Origin: Hemibagrus wyckioides
Taxonomy: Eukaryota; Chordata; Actinopteri; Siluriformes; Bagridae
Direction of reading: 5' to 3'
Assembly: GCF_019097595.1 (NCBI RefSeq)
Contig: NC_080718.1
Coordinates: 18,386,657 to 18,450,656, forward strand
DNA: 64,000 nucleotides
Positions within the stretch are counted from its first letter, which is position 1, and each line of letters starts with the position of its first letter. The notes under the pieces are model-generated. The model did not search any database. It was not told the origin of the DNA and saw only the letters and a program-made list of their open reading frames with translations. Below are positions 43,401-56,000 of this stretch, piece after piece. Both the position numbers and the translations under genes were made by a program.

Positions 43401-46400
43401 GTAATTGAATAAAATTATAAAAGTGTGCGGAATCATTATGGGTTCAGAGTTAAACGTGTTTGTCGTGACCTCCTTACGTTCAATGCGAGACTGTTTCAGA
43501 TCTCGTGCATGCTCGTGTGCAGATGAAACTCCGCACTCAGATGATGCACATGTCTTAATTTGACAGTGTGATCTAAACGCCTCGATTGCTATTAGCGTTT
43601 ATAAGCATGCACATTCCCACGCATGCTGGTGTTGTGAGAGGTTAGCTGAGCTTACAGTATGCTTTGAACTTTGCTTGGCATGAGGAACAAAGTGAGTTAC
43701 TGGAGAAGAATAAGAAGCGAAGTGCCTTTTAACTTGCTTGTTTCACGTTTGTGATTGTTTCACACTAGTTCCATCTGCAGGCTAGACAGAAAACACAAAA
43801 AAAGCCCATCACAGTCTGGTGTTTGAAGCCCCTGAGAAATCCTCATCTCTGCTCTTCATTGAGGGATGCTGGAGTTAAGTTAATGCCTATTAAGGCGGGT
43901 GGGTAGTGTGGTTTTGGGATAATTGTGGATATAAAAGCTGTAGTTGAGTGGTGGCTGATAGCTTACTTTTCCACATGCCCATTGTTTGTTAAAACTGTAT
44001 GTGTGTGTGTGTGTGTGGAGGGCAGGCAGCAGATGAGGCGCCACACTTCACTGTGGAAAGGGGGGGAAGCTCAGACTGAGTGCGATTTTACTATGCTCGC
44101 TCGTTTAACCAGAGCCTTATCCCACCGCATTCTCATTTGAATAGACCTCCAAGAGTCTTTGCTCCGCACTTTTGGATGGAGGGAAATAGATTTTGCATGA
44201 TTTCACTTTCTTATGCAAACATGGGGAGGTGGAGGCCGTGGTACAGGGATGTGTGGGGTGCTGGGTCGAGGATGTGGGAGTGAAATAAAACTTTGAACAG
44301 CATTAAATCACTTTTTTTGCCTCTTCATTATAACCTCCAGAACGGCACGGCCTTAAATTACTTCTCCCGATTCAGCAGTTCCCAAATTTGTTTCTTATTC
44401 CCCTCTAATATTTTATGATGTTGGACTGTAAATCTTGGGATGGCTAAATTGAGATGATTGTAGTATAACCGTTTTATTATTATTTTTTTTTTTAATTTTA
44501 TATTTTTCTTATATTTTTGGGCAGATTTAATTGATTGTTAAAACAGTAAGTCTGTCAGCCTGACTTTTAATAGTTTTGTTCCCTGTAAAATATAGTTTTA
44601 TTTTTCCTTAATATCGGCGCATGAGAACGTTAGTTATTAATGGACGCTATAGCCACTTAAGTTGATTTAACGTGGAAAATAATTCACGCAATCAGTTAAC
44701 ATGGTGTTGCTCTAGATACTAGTGTTAAGCATTGCAGTGTCATATTTAGGTGAGTTTATATAACAATAGCCTTTTGCTCAGTCATCTTAAACACTGCCTT
44801 AACGTCTAAACAGTAGATTGCGTGCCCAAGATTAAATCAGTATATTAACTAGGCGTCTGTCGAAAAAGAAATTTCGGCACGAAGCTATATAAAGGTCTAG
44901 TTAATTATAGAGAGGGAAATGCAATAAATAGACTAGGCTCCCCTGTTCTCATTCGAGGCGAGGCACTCTTTCAGACCTTTGCATGTTGAAGTAATCTTGA
45001 TTCATTTGCCACATCTGAGTTCATTTTGCTGAGTATGGCGACCATCTGCCTTCACAAGTCAAAGCAAAGGCTCCAGCTTTCATCCAACAGAGGGGGCGAA
45101 AACAGAAGGATTTGAAATTTTATGCTCAGATGTATTTATTGGGGAAGTTAGTGCTGTCTGTGCTTCTGCTCTCGGGACGCCTTGAAACCCTTCGCTTTCT
45201 CTGAGTGTAAACTAGCAGTTTTATGTTTGCCTTATTGTGTGTTTCCTGCTTTGATGTATGGAGGGGGTGGCCAACATTTATTTGGACTGTGAATTGTTCT
45301 TAACAATAGAGCAAGCGATTTATTTTTTTTGTCGTCTGGCTTTGTTCTCATCTGTTCAGGAAAAAAAAAGGCAATCCACCTGTGTGATTTGATAGTCTGA
45401 TGACTTGGCTGGCAAAAGGAAGGCTGTGGTTTTGAATTCAGTCGAGCCAGCAGCTGTGCATCAGGTGATTTTGTTCAAATAAATCTGGTGGGTCATCAAA
45501 ACTCACCTGGCTATGCTTCCCAATGTAAATGTTTCCACACTCAACAATGGAACATTTAAATTTTACAAGGTCCATTTCCAGGTAAATATCAGCATCCTGT
45601 TAATTTGTTTTATTAAGCAGGGGGGATATTTGACGAGGCCTAACTGCAAAATGTGTGGATAGCTGTGTGATGAATGTTATCTGCTGTGCAGCACATGATG
45701 ACATGTTCCCACTTCCTTAATCGATTAATTTTTTTTTTTAATGATCTTTTTCACGAGTACAGTCTGTGGACTGCATGATACATCATTTATTAGTAGTGAG
45801 TTATGCAGATGAGCCTTTACATGCCATTAAACCTTGAGATGCATCGCTGACGATCCCGACGCTGATTTAAGACACTTTGTAATATGTAATTAAATAATTA
45901 TTAATTGATTAATCAATAACCGCTGAAGTGGGATATTTCATTAACGTTTATCTCAGCGTGGGTAATATAACAGTGTGATGTTGTTTTATAAATTTTCTCA
46001 AAGCACAAATTTTTTTTAAATGGCTTTCTTGGCTACTTTTTCAACGTTGACCCACAGCAAACATGTTGCATTATTTCTCTCCTGTTTCATTTCAAATCAT
46101 TTCTTTTATTGTTATTGCTATTATTTTCATATTGTGGCCTTGGAGTTCTAGTGTGTGATCCAACTTAAACCTCACCAGAAGGTTAACAATAACAGCGAAC
46201 GTTGTGTTTTTGTGACATCTCGACCACTCCTACAGTCCAGCACTTACAACACTTACAACTGCTGAAATTGAATGAGTAATTTTGGTATCTGTGGGTACTT
46301 GATTTTTGGTGTTTTTAATAGGTATTGACGCTGGAAAAATGTTATTGGCGCATCATTAAGTAGAACCAGATGCTGAAAACGTAACATTGTCTTACTAGTT

Positions 46401-46862
46401 TGAAAAATGTGTCTTAGAAGAGACAGCAGCACGGTTTTGCGTCCCGTGACTCAGTGCTGAGTTCGCACAAAAACCAGGCCCAATTTCATCCTCGAAATGA
46501 AACGATATGATTCGTGTAAATAGTTTCCTCCATGAGTGCTGGTACACTTTAATTACATATGTATGCCTTTAAAATCACTAATATGTATTAGGAAGTAGCT
46601 CTGCCGGTCTGTTCGCCGCTCACCGTGACACTTTGGCATTCTTTCCGATCTACAGTCCTTTAAAAGTAAATATCACGCGCCACATTTCAGAGCGTCTTTT
46701 GTAACGATCCAGGTTCCGTCTCATGTGGCGTGTTTTTTCCCCCTCCTGTCTGATCATCAGGAAACGTTTTCTTTGTGAAGTGGGTTTATAATTGCCCTAG
46801 GCTTTGATGGAGCACACGGTCAAATGAGTCCTGAGTTTTCTGTGTGTGTGTGTGTGTAACAG
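43401..46862 (+). other. supt3h: supt3h intron 1 (inferred)
   Basis: 3.5 kb from the presumed donor to the acceptor GTAACAG at 46862. A TG tract at 43998-44017 and a T-rich tract near 44480 are present. No other exon is recognised. Confidence 0.45.
46841..46857. repeat. (TG)n tract at the supt3h exon acceptor
   Basis: Eight TG units followed directly by TAACAG, so the repeat replaces the usual polypyrimidine tract. Confidence 0.9.
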
Positions 46863-46966
46863 ATGAGCAACAGTGCTGCGATCCCCATGGCAGCCAGCAG
46901 CACCTCAATGGCAGCGAGAGGATCCGGAAAACCCATCAGCTTCATCCCAGAGCTGCAGAGCATGAT
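46863..46966 (+). CDS. supt3h: SUPT3H (SPT3 homolog, SAGA/STAGA subunit), first coding exon; rest outside window
   Basis: The exon begins at or just before the ATG at 46863-46865 after the acceptor TAACAG, and ends at 46966 before GTGAGT (phase 2). It encodes 34 residues starting MSNSAAIPMAA and ending SGKPISFIPELQSM, matching the N-terminus of vertebrate SUPT3H (SGRSTGKSISFATELQSM in human), just before its histone fold. SUPT3H is the Spt3-like subunit of SAGA-type coactivator complexes. The next exon (human YSLGDARRP) was not found up to 64000, so intron 2 exceeds 17 kb, consistent with the very large SUPT3H introns of other vertebrates. The gene is divergent from runx2 P2 and overlaps runx2 P1 on the opposite strand. 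Confidence 0.88.
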
Positions 46967-47896
46967 GTGAGTAGATGAGACTTTTTTTTTGTTTTTTTTT
47001 TTTACCCAGCTACCTTTTTCCCGCTGTCATTCAACCAACTGCTGAGGTACTTCTCATTTTACACTTCCTAAATATCAAAACGGAGCTAGCCTGCCCGGCG
47101 CGGCATAAACACATCAGCGGCTTCCTCTTTTCAAACACACACACATTACACACCCTTTCATGCGCTCTTTCTAATGTGTATTTGAACGTCACTCGTCATC
47201 ACGATGATCGGTAGTTCAAAAGCAACCAGTCTGTGAGGCTGTGTCAGATGTGAGAAAGTTGCACACTATTCACCAAACCTCAACCTCGTCCAACGCAGCC
47301 AAACTTTCTGCACCATCGAGAAGCCAATTAGCCTCAGACATTATGTTCATCACTACTGTAATAAAGAATATGCATCCAGAGCTCCGATTCTGTGGCGGGA
47401 ATAAGAATAGGCCGTGACTTGCCATTATTCATTTTGAAACATCGATGTTTTGCGGATGTCATTTAACGTTAACTGATTTATACGTCAGTTTAGAGAATGC
47501 GAGTCGAGGAATTGGTCCATTAAATCTTTCCATTAAGAATTCGAGTTGAACTTGAAGTCATATGAGGCCAGTCTTCCAATTATACCAATTTGATGTTTAA
47601 AAAAAAAAAGATACACAAAAAACGGAATTTCTGCTGCAATCCAGACCTTTTGGATCCAGCACAGCAATTGTGGTTGGTGAAGCCACAGTAATTTATCCTG
47701 CCGTTTTGCCAGCAGGCCTCACCTGAGGAGACTTTTAATGTTCTCGGAAATGGCAGATAAACAAAAACAATTCACTTGAAACAGAACAAACTTACTTATT
47801 CTAAATTATTTTCCCACAGCGTGTTTTTATTTCATTTTAATTTTCATTCATTTTCTGGATTTCGCCAATAAAAAAAATCATTTATTTATTTATTTA

Positions 47897-47950
47897 TTTT
47901 TATATTTTTATATTTTTATATTTTTATATTTTTATATTTTTATATTTTTA
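47897..47950. repeat. Tandem array of TTTTTATA (8-bp unit)
   Basis: Six to seven consecutive copies of TTTTTATA, preceded by an ATTT tract. Confidence 0.9.
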
Positions 47951-48633
47951 TTTATTTATATTAGTCTTTATTACTAGCCTTTATTTATTTATTTTTATCC
48001 CAAATCCTTTATTTTTCTTGTAAGTTCACCATTATGGTGACTTCATTATACTCTGTTAATTAGTTACAGTTAGTTATGCATTCATTTTATATAAAGAATG
48101 TAAAATATAAATGACTCCAGACATCTTGTGAGCATTTCAGCTTCACTTCTTCTTCAGATCTTCAGCATCTCAGCTCATACTGCTAAAAAAGTTTATTACC
48201 CCCTCCTCAATTTTTCAAAACAATTAAAGCAGAATCAGATCTATGAGACAGAAATCATAGTGTCTCATAGAGCTTCCTTAACAAAACGTATTACAATGGT
48301 ATTCCTCTGGCACAGCTATCCCTCTCTTTCCTGTATTCATCATGTTTCTGTTCCACCGCGCACTAATAACTCTGCACTGGCGCTTCTTTCTGAACGCGAG
48401 TCAGTCAGAGTGACGCTAGTAAACTGCGTGATCCTGACATTTATGTCTGCGGATTGTAAAACAGGCACGTTTTCGGAGCATGTGTTTTTTTTTTTTCTTC
48501 TTCTCGACAGTGTCTGGAGCGCTGAGGGAGGAAAATGTAAAGACGGTTTCCTCTGGCTCTCGTTGCCATGACTGTCTGCCGCCTCCTGCCTTCATGGAGG
48601 TCCTTAATTGAGATCACTTGTACTTATAAATGG

Positions 48634-48650
48634 CAGGAAGTGCTGTGGTT
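48634..48650 (+). promoter_or_regulatory. Candidate ETS-RUNX composite site
   Basis: CAGGAAGTG is followed after two bases by TGTGGTT, the consensus cores of ETS and RUNX factors in tight spacing. It lies between the runx2 promoters in supt3h intron 2. Chance occurrence is possible. Confidence 0.35.
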
Positions 48651-51600
48651 CATGTGAGAAGAAATGGAACTGTAGCATGGCTTTTAAAAGAAAACGGAGG
48701 CTACTGTCTCAGTGATCTAACCCGAGCCTCTGGAGCATTTTTGTCTGTCACTTTTTCTCTTTTGCTGATAACATCAGCATTTCAGCATTGTGACGCTGAT
48801 AAAAGGGTAAATTCTGTCCATCTCGAGCATCCTGCTGCATTAGGCCTATAGATTGACTGCACTTGGGCATTTCTCGAGAAAGACATTGGAAGATAAAATG
48901 GAGATTAGAGCGAGGCTGCATATTCCATGGTATGTGGGATTTATTACACATTTGCCTGGATTATTCCGGAAATTCAGTACTGCTAGCACAGTGACCGAGT
49001 CAGAGTAGTAAAGCAGCCCCATTAATACCTAGTTAGGTGCAGCAGTGTGTTGATAATTTGACAGTCCAAGCTAAAGGAGCTCAGAGTCGAGGTTTGTTTT
49101 TTTAGGAACCGTGCCAGTGATCACTTTTGTCACTCATGGATGAAATAACTCAGCCGCTTTGTCTCTCTATCTATTCCCCTGCCTGCTTTGAAACCGAGCG
49201 GCCGCTCGTGTCAGACTCTCCCGTTTGTTCAGAAATGATTCAAAAACTTGCCCTTCCTTCCACTCCTAATCATCCTGACATTTAATACGCCGATCCACAC
49301 TAAAAAGTGCTTACTTTGGACCGGGAAATTCCATACTACACGCATAAGGTGCTAAGCATAACACAGACAGTTGAATATGGCCAACGTTCAGCGTTTCCTT
49401 TGTTTGTGGATCCGACTCGCCTACATCTTTTTCCTGAATTACTCGCACTGTTTAAATACATTTATTGTACACCTATAAAGGAAGCGGCGGCCTGTGTGAT
49501 TGATGGCTTTGTTAGCTTTATATAATGGCAGATTAGTGACTTGTGGATGCTCATGTGCCACAGAAAGAGTAGAGGTTTTTTACAGATTGCTGATTTTGTT
49601 AATTTTAAAAAATGTTAAATTCTCTATTCTAACTCGTCAGAAGGTGTTGGTCAATTTTTTTTTAACAGCAGCTCGGACAGTCGGTTCTGACAGCAAAGCC
49701 AATCAGGTTTATATTAATGCGCTCGTTTTAGTCCATTATTTTATAGTAACAGCTTGTTTGGCAGACGGATTAAACAAATTGCGAAAGGAGCCTCCAGTGT
49801 CAGAGATCTGTAACGTCCAGAGGTAAAGCCAACTCAGGAAAGTCTTCAGGATGAAGAGCTTTACGCTTTGCTTTTTTTTCTTCTTACTTTTAATGTCAAA
49901 AGGGAAAGAAACCGATGCGGGTCAGGGAATGACTGTTTGTTGGTGTTATAACAGGAAGTAACTGTGTCACAGATGTCCACGATTTGAACTGTAGTAAAAA
50001 AAAATTCAATCTGTCATTCTTGAACTTTTAACCCTTAAAGGAACCAATGAAAAAATATTTTAGATAAAATTCTTATTAATAGACATCTAAAAAATGCATT
50101 TTTCCCCAAATTTATGTTTTTATTTAGAACTCTACCATGCAGCTGAGATTTCTGTTTATGGAAAATCTTGCTTTTTATTTGCACTACTATTTCACGAGCC
50201 TTTTTTCAATAATAAATGTACCTTTAACTTAGTTAGCCAGTCTACCGTACAGTACGGACCTCAGTTAAAGAGTAAATAAAGAAACATTTGAAATAAAGTG
50301 CCTCAGGGTGTGCTGTTATTGGAAAATAATCAACTTAGGGGTGGTAACCACCATGTCTTTGATTATTCTCCTCTAACAGCATGCCTTGCTGTCTTTTATC
50401 CCTTATTTAAACTTCGTAAGAAGTAAATATAATAGGTTTATTTATTAAAGAAGACAGTATTGATTTATGATATTTTTAAACTATTATCAGTGACTGAAAG
50501 AAGAGAACAATCATATTAATAATGTTGTCTTTTGTCCATAATTTTGCCTAAATGTAGACAGCATTTTACTCATACCAGGGTTTGAAGAAGAAAAAGGGAA
50601 ATTTGCTCCAGTGGTCATTTGTCCTTTAGCCAATAAAAAGTGGCAGCGTATCATTACCTCTTCCTCAGTCGAAGTGCCTCTCTGAGAAAACTTAATATAA
50701 GCTCAGCGCTTAAACACATCGCTGCAGTGCCAGTCGTATAAAATAGTGAAATGACATTTTTGTGGCTTCAGGTCTCTTACGCTGACGGACACGACTCTGC
50801 ACATCGACAATTTTGCGGCATTTTTAAGCTGAAGTTACGACAATAAGCTCAACTAAAAAATCCTTTTTTAAGCTTATGTACAATTGTGCAATAGGCAAAC
50901 TTGGGACAAATATTTATTTTGCTATATTTATTTGTGGCATGGTGTTAATACTATGGTATTTGTACACCCTGCCCAAACCCACAACAGCATTTTTGTGGGC
51001 TTGAGGTTGTCTAGCATTTCTTTCTGTGTTCTGTTGCTCGTTCATATCTGAAATGCTTCTAGCTGAAAAAAGCTACTAGGACGTTTAGATAAACACTGTG
51101 GTAACTGAACTATACAGGAGAAGTAGGTGCTGAAATGTTAGCATGGTCCTCTTAGCTTTATCCCTTCAAAGGGTTCTGCCTTTTATTTATTTTTTTAAAC
51201 ATTTTATAACTTAAAAAAAAAACAACAACAAAAAAACTAAGAACAGTTCAATAAAAATGAGAAAACTTTTATCTCTATATAGGGATGCTTGTTTATTAGT
51301 TATATTATAGCCATTACTTTGCAATGGCCCAAGTAACGACTGACACCAAAAATACATCATTTTATAACTTTAAAACCAACACCTACTTATTACATAAAGG
51401 TTAAGAGTGAAATTTATTTAAAGTTGAACTCGTACATCTTTTACTGTGCGGACAGTCAGGGACAGTCAGGCTTCCTGAATTAGACATATTTACTCTCCGT
51501 GTTTGTGTTTTCTTTCTGTTAAATGAAGTACAAAAGTGTTTGTGCTTGAATATCTGTGACTCGTGGCTACAGGCAGAACCCAGCTGTCGCTACACCCAAA

Positions 51601-51654
51601 GGCTGTTTAGAAAGCCTCAGTGTCAAATGAGGCCAAAGCTGGGCCCTTGTGAGT

Positions 51655-51655
<1 letters not shown>

Positions 51656-51686
<31 letters not shown>
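51656..51686. repeat. (CA)n microsatellite
   Basis: About 15 CA units. Confidence 0.95.
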
Positions 51687-51688
<2 letters not shown>

Positions 51689-52329
51689 ATGCCTCCGTGG
51701 GACATACTGTATCCACTGATGCCACACACACACACCTCTATGAACTATATAAATATTCAGTCTGCACCATCTCTGTTGAAATAATTGTATTGAAGATGAC
51801 TTTTTTTGTGTGTTTCATGTGCCTGAAATAAAATTAAAGGTTGTAACATAAAATACTTAAGTTCTTGTATAACTGCCAATTTTTTTCTGAATTATTAACA
51901 AGGGCATGCTCTCTATCGTAATCATCATCATAATTAGGCGGCCCATGAGAATAATTAAAAAGTCATTTGCGAGCATTAATGAGCATGTAGTACATTTCTC
52001 AGCCTGTCTGAGCCGTTGCCCTCCCACACCAGCGCTTGAAGTTTTGGCACCCCGTGGGCATGTGCTTAATTCCGTACACTGTCTCCTGGGCTTCTGCACT
52101 CATAAAGCTGCCTTTACTTCCAAGGCCCCTTGAATGTTTTCCTTAACCAGGATGGAGACGAGTCCCTTTGGAAGTGAGCAGCAATAATGAGTTGGCACAC
52201 ACGCAGTCTCCGCTTAACCAGACTGTAATTTGGGGACTGAATAGAGCCTCTCATCACTATTATTTGTTTACTGCAGTGTTTCTGCTGTGAAATCCACAGC
52301 GACAAACACACCTCTCTGATGTTTTTGAG

Positions 52330-52334
<5 letters not shown>

Positions 52335-52421
<87 letters not shown>

Positions 52422-52439
52422 TACACACACATACACACA
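52335..52439. repeat. Compound (TA)n(GA)n(CA)n microsatellite
   Basis: TA units to 52399, GA units to about 52421, then CA units to 52439, ending 17 bases before the fold-back element. Confidence 0.95.
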
Positions 52440-52456
52440 AAGCAGCGTTACAGTAT

Positions 52457-52650
52457 CCTATTTAATAGGTACGGTTTTAAACACTGCCCCTAAAATGAAT
52501 CTAAAAATGAATCTTAAGTAATGGAAAACAAGCAAATGAGGAAAATGAAACCTTTTGGAATGATATACATCATAATTCCTCATTTGCTTACTTTCCATTA
52601 TTTCAGACTCGTTTTAGGGACCGTGTTTAAACCAATACCTATTAAATAGG
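52457..52650. mobile_element. Fold-back MITE-like element
   Basis: The left arm (52457-52542, starting CCTATTTAATAGGTA) and right arm (52577-52650, ending TACCTATTAAATAGG-like) are inverted copies with mismatches and a small indel, separated by 34 bases. There is no coding capacity. No clear target-site duplication is seen. The superfamily is unknown. Confidence 0.75.
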
Positions 52651-53017
52651 CTCCTATAATGTGTAGTAAAAATCTCGTAGCCACATTGAACCTTAACTGC
52701 AGCTCCAGCACCCAGTTTTGTGGTTGGCTTAAATCTGAACTCATTAACAGCTTGAGCTATGGCTAACTCTGAAGTCAGACAAGTGCTGTGCTCGATACAG
52801 AAACTGTGGACACTCATCTGTGAACATGCTGAACATCATCCAGCAACAAGCTGCCAGAGACTGATTGTGATTTCTGCATGTGATGATCTCATTTTTATGC
52901 TATCATTTTTTTTCTTCCTTGACCTTGTGGCTTTCTGCTGATACTGAATCTGGATACTGGCTTATACTGGTTAGGGACTTAGAAAAGACACACATTATTT
53001 CTGCGAAATGAATTTGG

Positions 53018-53019
<2 letters not shown>

Positions 53020-53060
<41 letters not shown>
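53020..53060. repeat. (ATT)n microsatellite
   Basis: About 13 ATT units. Confidence 0.95.
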
Positions 53061-56000
53061 GTGGAATCCAGCAAGTCTCTGAATGCTAATCACTCTGCTT
53101 GGTTTAATGACGTTAGGCTCGAAAGTAAGCTCCGCCTTCCAACGACACTGATAAGACAAAATCCTGACATGATCCTGAATATGCAAATGGTCAGATTTGA
53201 TCTGAGAGTGGAAAGTTGAGTACTTGAAAGAGTATCAATGATTCATTAGCCGACTTTAAAATGATAAAGCCGCTGTTAGACACATGTTCCAGCCGGCGCA
53301 TCATTATACTGCTACACGCAGTTTCTAAAAACTTTTCATCTAAAAAATGTTGGGAGTGAATCATACAAAAGGTTACAAAGGTTGTTTTTCACTGTCGCTA
53401 TAGGAATATTTCACAGTTAGCTTTGTGAAGTCTAGCGCATAAATATTAAAAAAAAAAGATCCGACAACAGAAATTTTGCGCTCTCCATGTCTAGACTTTC
53501 GTTCTAGTCGCACCTCTCCTAATTTGGTGCAGTCTTCGTATCTTATTTGAGGAAATCATGTTTATTAATAGATAACGTTAATATTTAGCGGCGGAGGAGA
53601 GAGGCAGTTGTCTTTGTCAGCAAAACGACAGCTTAAACTGTGAACTTGTATAAAAGCAGCTCACGCTTCTGTTACTTTTTTCCCTCCTTGCTCTTGTTTT
53701 CTTCAAAATTGCTTCCTCCAAGTGAACTCAAACACTTCCTTTCATTCCGCTGTGCAAAACAACAACTTGGAGAATTTGCCTTTGGACGTCTAATACATAT
53801 TTAAAGCCACGGAGGATCGTTTTAATAGACAGTGTCAACCTTGCTGAGGGGGTTATGACTGATGAATTTTACATCACAGTGACAGAGCTGTCATTTCCCC
53901 ACACAATCCACCGAGATCTTGAAACACCTTTTTTATGAGTAGCTGGGGCTTACAGTAAACACACCAGACAATGAAACAGGAGCTGAAGTAACTATAGCAG
54001 CCTCCCGAATGCCGTCACACGATGAGTCAACAGACATCCGAATCAGAAAAACAGCATTGTTGACAACAGATGTAGAGTTAATACTTAATAGCACACACAC
54101 ACACACAGCCACTGTTTTCCTTCTCTGGACTTTAACACTGGCTTCATCACAGAGTTTGAAATTGTATATAGAAATCCATCTTATATGGAGGTTTTTTTCA
54201 CTCCGTATTAAAAAGCATGGTGTGTGTTCACTCTGGCCAGTTTATATATGAGGATAGTTTAATGATTTCTGTTACTAGCCAAGCGGTTCAGTCTGTTAAA
54301 GTGATCATATCCTCTCAGATTGTGCTGTGTGATGTGTAGTAAGCCAAAGTGATGGCACCCCGGCATGAAAGCAGCAGAAACCCAAGCCGGGAATCGGATA
54401 CTGCTGAAACAGACACATTGCATGTGTCATACCTGTACGTTTCTCTCGGAGCGGTAATGTGATTCTCACAGGTGTGTGTTTTGCTCTGTGTGTGGTGCTT
54501 GCATAGGCTAATGGCTGTGGTCGGATTACCATGGCAGGTTGAGAGGGGTTGTATTGTTATTTAGTGCTAATGGTTTGTTTTACATGTGCACTGAGAATGT
54601 TTGTGTTTGCGTGTGTGTTTCACGGATCCGATACGTGTGTTGTTACACAGGAGGTTTATCTATTACATTGTCTCATTTACTCCCTTTCATCCGCGTCTCT
54701 TTCCCGTCTTTGCCGCTTTTTCTGAATGGATCTGGAAGGACGCAGATTTGATATCAGGACTCGGTTTATGTGTGAAGTCTGTATTATTTTCAGATATTAA
54801 TCTCTTACGAAAACAAGCGTACTTTATTCCACGCAGAGCAAGCGCTGCACTAGAGATTCAGACACACTGTCTGATTCTGAGGTTCACTCTTGTTGTTTAG
54901 ATCTCAAAATGTACATTTTAAAGAGGAAATAAAGCATTACATGAGCCCGTTTGAAAACACTAGATTTCCCTTGTGGTGAATTTCGGAGCCACGGCTCGAA
55001 GCAGAAACCGAGGATGAGAGTCGCTGCCAATGCGTCCAGCTCCACTCCTCTGCGCTCCTCTCCTCCACCGGTCAGGCTCCTGCCTCACATTTTTACATTC
55101 TGTTTTTCCTTATAGCCCTTGTGTGTATCATATTATAAATATTTTAAAGTAATGCCCTAGTCAAAGAAAAGCTCGCATTCCAGCCGAGGTTAAACCAATA
55201 GAGCACGCTGGCTCTGGCCGTGGCCGGTGTTGGGTAGAACAGGTAGAGCCTTGTTAAGTATGGAGCCTCTGTAGTCCTGGACTCGCTTCATTATGGTAGA
55301 GTCAAAACAGCCATCCGGAGTCAAAGTCCACTTATCTGAACATTAAATATTTTCCTCTCGAAAACTGCCCCGAAGCCTCCACACACTAGAACTGCCCCGG
55401 TAATTGAAGCCGTACCCAAGGTACGTTTAAAGACACATGTTGGGCTTTCAATTATCCTGTTTATGGAGTATATGTTTCTATAGCTGTATCCTTCCCTTCT
55501 TCCAAATAGACTCTTGAAAAGAAATATGAGATGAGGTAATTGACTTAAGACTCCTGAAGTCTCTCAGATCAAACCCTACTCCATGTTTCTCTTACTGAAG
55601 AATCACAAAAATGCAATCTTTATTTTTACATCATGATTCAGGCTGAGATCGTTGTCTCCGCAGATGGAAAATAATAAGTTTTGAATGAAAGTGTTTTCTG
55701 AATGAAGACGTAAATCATGTCTTGCTACTTTTTTTTTTTTTTTTTGCACTCCGGCTTCTGCTGCGACGTCTCTCTGTGATTCATTTTGCAGATGGCTATC
55801 GTGCCATGCGGCTTAGCGAGCAATTAGTTAATGGAAGAATTTGCCTAAGCTGCTGCGCTCTTAACTCAGAGCTTCTTCTACAAATGCATTTCCATCAACA
55901 TCCTGTTAGTAGCTCGTCTCCCGGCGCAGTCTCGGTGTCAGCGCACTCCTCACACAGCGCTGCGTCAGAGCCAGAGAGCGAGCGCGAGGGCCGGGGCCGC

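Noticed and set aside
48128..48571. 147-aa plus-strand open frame in supt3h intron
   Set aside because: No family resemblance, composition of non-coding DNA, and includes a T-rich run translated as poly-F.
52335..52439. Possible CRISPR-like or satellite array
   Set aside because: It is a simple TA/GA/CA compound microsatellite with no spacers.
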